Positions 61,859-64,000 of a stretch of 64,000 nt of DNA are shown piece by piece. The translations under genes and the position numbers were made by a program. Each line of letters begins with the position of its first letter. Positions within the stretch are counted from its first letter, which is position 1. Source of the stretch: Anaerolineales bacterium (GTDB lineage Bacteria > Chloroflexota > Anaerolineae > Anaerolineales > Villigracilaceae); assembly GCA_014860745.1 (NCBI GenBank), contig JACZJC010000070.1, positions 1-64,000 on the forward strand, written 5' to 3'. Under the pieces are notes generated by a model, which did not search any database, had not been told where the DNA came from, and saw nothing but the letters and a program-made list of their open reading frames with translations.

Positions 61859-61878
61859 TGTCGGGGCGAGAGGATTTG
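61859..61878 (-). repeat. Duplicate of the tRNA-Pro 3' end
   Basis: TGTCGGGGCGAGAGGATTTG at 61859-61878 is identical to 61931-61950, which covers the last 18 bases of tRNA-Pro plus 2 flanking bases. The sequences diverge immediately after. This has the form of a small attachment-site-like duplication 72 bp downstream of the tRNA. Confidence 0.85.
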
Positions 61879-61928
61879 CATCGTCCCCCCTGCGGGGAAA
61901 TCTGCGACCATCTCTTTGTTGATAAACT

Positions 61929-62007
<79 letters not shown>

Positions 62008-62110
62008 ATTGAGCGAGGCCGATTATAGCCTTGTTTCCCCGTTCTGGCAAATCGAATTTCACTTCCCTATTCTTACCGAAAAGTTCGAACCATCCTGCAA
62101 CCATATATGC

Positions 62111-62116
62111 TAAAAT
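62111..62116 (+). promoter_or_regulatory. -10 box of bifunctional-nuclease gene
   Basis: Extended -10 TGCTAAAAT (TAAAAT at 62111-62116), the same sequence as the box at 18105. Here a roughly 12-nt leader with GGAG at 62126-62129 precedes the ATG. Confidence 0.5.
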
Positions 62117-62134
62117 AGAAACACTGGAGTTCCT

Positions 62135-62698
62135 ATGTCTGATATGGTTGAAGTGGTTATCGATAGCATTCGCGTGCATTTAATGGCGCCGCAGCGTGTG
62201 GTAGTGTTGAAACAGATCAACACTGAACAGTATCTCACCATTTGGGTCGGCCCCTACGAAGCAGAGGCTATCACCGTTGCCCTGCAGGAAGTTGAAATGG
62301 TGCGCCCGCTCACCCACGACCTGATCAAAAATATATTCGGCGCCTTCTCCGCGCGTGTTAACCGTGTGGAGATCGTCAGCGTTCAGGATAATATTTTTTA
62401 CGGAAACATAGTCGCCGAAGCGGATGGACGTGAGATCCACATCGATTCCCGCCCCTCCGACGCCATCGCGATCGCGGTCCGTGCGCATGTGCCTATATTT
62501 GTCCACAAAAAAGTGATGGAAGAAGCCGGGATGACACCGGACCAGGATCTGCCCGAAGCGAGCGCCCCTCCGAAAAAGGAACCGCCCACGCCGTTATCAG
62601 ATGAAGCCAGCGACAGATTATCCGTCTTCAAGGATTTTATCGACAAGCTGGATATGGACGATGCCGACAAAGATAAACCCGATTCAAACTCCACCTGA
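62135..62698 (+). CDS. Bifunctional nuclease family protein (DUF151)
   Basis: A 187-residue protein. The DUF151/BFN domain (about 3-130) shows VEVVIDSIRVHL, LPIWVGP-like LTIWVGPYEAEAI, RPLTHDLIKNIF, and IDSRPSDAIAIAVRAHVPIFV, which is diagnostic. Relatives have RNase/DNase activity in plants, but the bacterial role is unclear. An acidic C-terminal helix (LSVFKDFIDKLDMDDAD) resembles a UvrB/UvrC-interaction motif. dnaB starts 15 bp later, so the two are probably cotranscribed. Confidence 0.9.
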   Translation: MSDMVEVVIDSIRVHLMAPQRVVVLKQINTEQYLTIWVGPYEAEAITVALQEVEMVRPLTHDLIKNIFGAFSARVNRVEIVSVQDNIFYGNIVAEADGREIHIDSRPSDAIAIAVRAHVPIFVHKKVMEEAGMTPDQDLPEASAPPKKEPPTPLSDEASDRLSVFKDFIDKLDMDDADKDKPDSNST

Positions 62699-62713
62699 AG
62701 CTGAACCATCCAA

Positions 62714-64000
62714 ATGACAGAATATTTTCCTCCAGAAGAATCCACCGCCCCCGCCAGCCCGATGTCAACGGTAGTCCCGCATAGCCGGGAAGCCGAGGAA
62801 GCAGTTGTAGGGGCGGTGCTGATTAACTCCGAAGTGTATTATGACGTTGCCCAGTTTCTGAGCGCGGATGATTTCTACATCCACCGCAACAAATGGATCT
62901 GGGAGGCGTTTTCCCGCCTGCACGAACAGCGCATTCCAGTTGACCTGCTGACCTTATCCGAGGAGTTGGAGCGCGCCGGCCAACTGGCTGAAATTGGCGG
63001 TTCGGCGTATCTCACTTCGTTGATCAACCAGGTTCCGACGTCGCTGAATGCCGAGGCCTACGGGCGGATCGTGGAGGAAAATTCCATCCGTCGCAAGATG
63101 ATAAACGCGGCGAATCAGATTGCCTCCCTGGCCTACAAAGGCAGCACCATCGACAATGTCATGAACGAAGCGGAAAAAGCCGTGTTCAACGTCAGTGAGA
63201 AGCGTTTGAAACACGACCTGCAGCCGATCCGTAACGTCCTATCAACTTATTATGACCGCATCGATGACCTTTCCAAACGCCCGGATGATTTTCACGGCGT
63301 GCCGACAGGTTTCTATGATCTCGATAAATTACTCGGCGGATTGCAGCCTTCCGATCTGTTGATCATTGCTGGCCGCCCGGGTCAGGGTAAGACTGGCTTT
63401 CTGCTTTCTATTGCAAAGAACGCAGCGTTGACCCATAAAAAGCATGTCGCCATCTTTTCGTTGGAAATGTCTAACGAACAGGTGGTTCAGCGTCTGATCG
63501 CACAGGAAACGGGTATCGACTCGCAGCGGCTGCGCACGGGGAAATTGCTGGAAAACGAATGGCCACTCTTCACCCACGCCATCGAAGTTTTTTCCGACAC
63601 GCATATTTATCTTGACGATACGCCTGCCATCACACCGTTGCAATTGAGAACCAAATGCCGCCGCCTGCACATGGAATTCGGAATCGATCTGGTCATTGTG
63701 GATTATCTTCAATTAATGGGCGGTGACTCTCGCAGTGATAACCGTGTGCAGGAGGTTTCGCATATTTCACGCAGTTTGAAGGTGCTGGCGCGTGAGTTGA
63801 ATGTGCCTGTTCTTACTGCCGCGCAGTTGAGCCGCGCCGTGGAACAACGCACCGATAAACGCCCCGTCCTTTCGGATTTGAGAGAATCGGGCTCGCTCGA
63901 ACAGGATGCCGATATCGTCATGTTCATTTATCGTCCCGACCAATACGAAAAGGATTCGGATAAACAGAATGTGGCGCAGATCCTTGTATCCAAACATCGT
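62714..64000 (+). CDS. dnaB: Replicative DNA helicase DnaB (3' end beyond window)
   Basis: This hexameric helicase unwinds DNA at the replication fork. The visible 429 residues have the N-terminal primase-interaction domain (PHSREAEEAVVGAVLI; DDFYIHRNKWIWEAF), a linker, and the RecA-like ATPase core with Walker A GRPGQGKT, Walker B LVIVDYLQLMGG, and LSDLRESGSLEQDADIVMFIYR. The usual GMGKT loop reads GQGKT. No intein is seen up to the window edge. It lies 15 bp after the bifunctional nuclease gene. Confidence 0.95.
   Translation, partial: MTEYFPPEESTAPASPMSTVVPHSREAEEAVVGAVLINSEVYYDVAQFLSADDFYIHRNKWIWEAFSRLHEQRIPVDLLTLSEELERAGQLAEIGGSAYLTSLINQVPTSLNAEAYGRIVEENSIRRKMINAANQIASLAYKGSTIDNVMNEAEKAVFNVSEKRLKHDLQPIRNVLSTYYDRIDDLSKRPDDFHGVPTGFYDLDKLLGGLQPSDLLIIAGRPGQGKTGFLLSIAKNAALTHKKHVAIFSLEMSNEQVVQRLIAQETGIDSQRLRTGKLLENEWPLFTHAIEVFSDTHIYLDDTPAITPLQLRTKCRRLHMEFGIDLVIVDYLQLMGGDSRSDNRVQEVSHISRSLKVLARELNVPVLTAAQLSRAVEQRTDKRPVLSDLRESGSLEQDADIVMFIYRPDQYEKDSDKQNVAQILVSKHR

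Overview
The window looks like a chromosomal segment of an anaerobic, filamentous-type Chloroflexota bacterium (class Anaerolineae, probably Anaerolineales). This is inferred from protein style, the layout of the division and cell-wall cluster, palindromic repeats starting ATGTCATTGCGAG, and a signalling repertoire rich in HD-GYP, PAS/GAF, MinD-like and extracytoplasmic-function sigma proteins. No 16S gene is present, so the assignment is inference. The left end cuts an rRNA-methyltransferase-like gene and the right end cuts dnaB.

Region 1 (about 300-18,050) is a complete dcw cluster on the + strand: mraZ, rsmH, ftsL, ftsI, murF, mraY, murD, ftsW, murG, a CvpA-like gene, murC, a small gene, murB, ddl, ftsQ, ftsA, ftsZ. 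Most junctions are 4-base ATGA overlaps. A promoter with three 10-bp-spaced MraZ boxes starts it and an intrinsic terminator follows ftsZ. murE is absent. Two 99-bp palindromic repeats sit inside the operon.

Region 2 (18,100-33,300) holds small membrane proteins, a 1202-residue PAS/GAF/HD-GYP protein, a YcaQ/AlkX-type glycosylase, a P1 peptidase, a receptor-type Ser/Thr kinase, an RlmI-like methyltransferase, a GNAT enzyme, a YczE-type membrane protein, a membrane-anchored subtilase, an alpha/beta hydrolase and a LysE-type exporter. Region 3 (33,300-44,100, mostly - strand) has a Pro/Thr-repeat surface protein, a second HD-GYP protein, a Ca2+-type P-ATPase, an M50-CBS protease, an alpha-oxoamine synthase and ligA.

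Region 4 (44,130-52,340) is the most interesting part. It is a compact signalling island with two MinD-like ATPases, each paired with a small winged-helix-like protein. It also has an ECF sigma factor and putative anti-sigma factor next to a PrsW-type protease, a cyclic-nucleotide-binding protein, a two-domain class III cyclase and a GAF protein. The cyclic-nucleotide and GAF proteins share an ungapped C-terminal tail motif. A cAMP-linked, membrane-protease-linked MinD ATPase switch is a reasonable hypothesis.

Region 5 (52,400-64,000) carries nadD, an MFS transporter, a sigma/anti-sigma/beta-solenoid operon, a YibE/F protein, a zinc-ribbon membrane protein, a solute-binding lipoprotein, a second M50 protease, selenocysteine tRNA (selC), tRNA-Pro(GGG), a bifunctional-nuclease-family gene and dnaB.

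Two patterns run across regions. First, three genes (P1 peptidase, P-type ATPase, tRNA-Pro) are each followed, in the same orientation, by a headless copy of their own 3' end. In the two protein cases whole signalling cassettes lie between gene and copy, which suggests 3'-end-targeted insertion or recombination. Second, many transcription units have a -10 box only 6-7 bases before the ATG, suggesting leaderless mRNAs.
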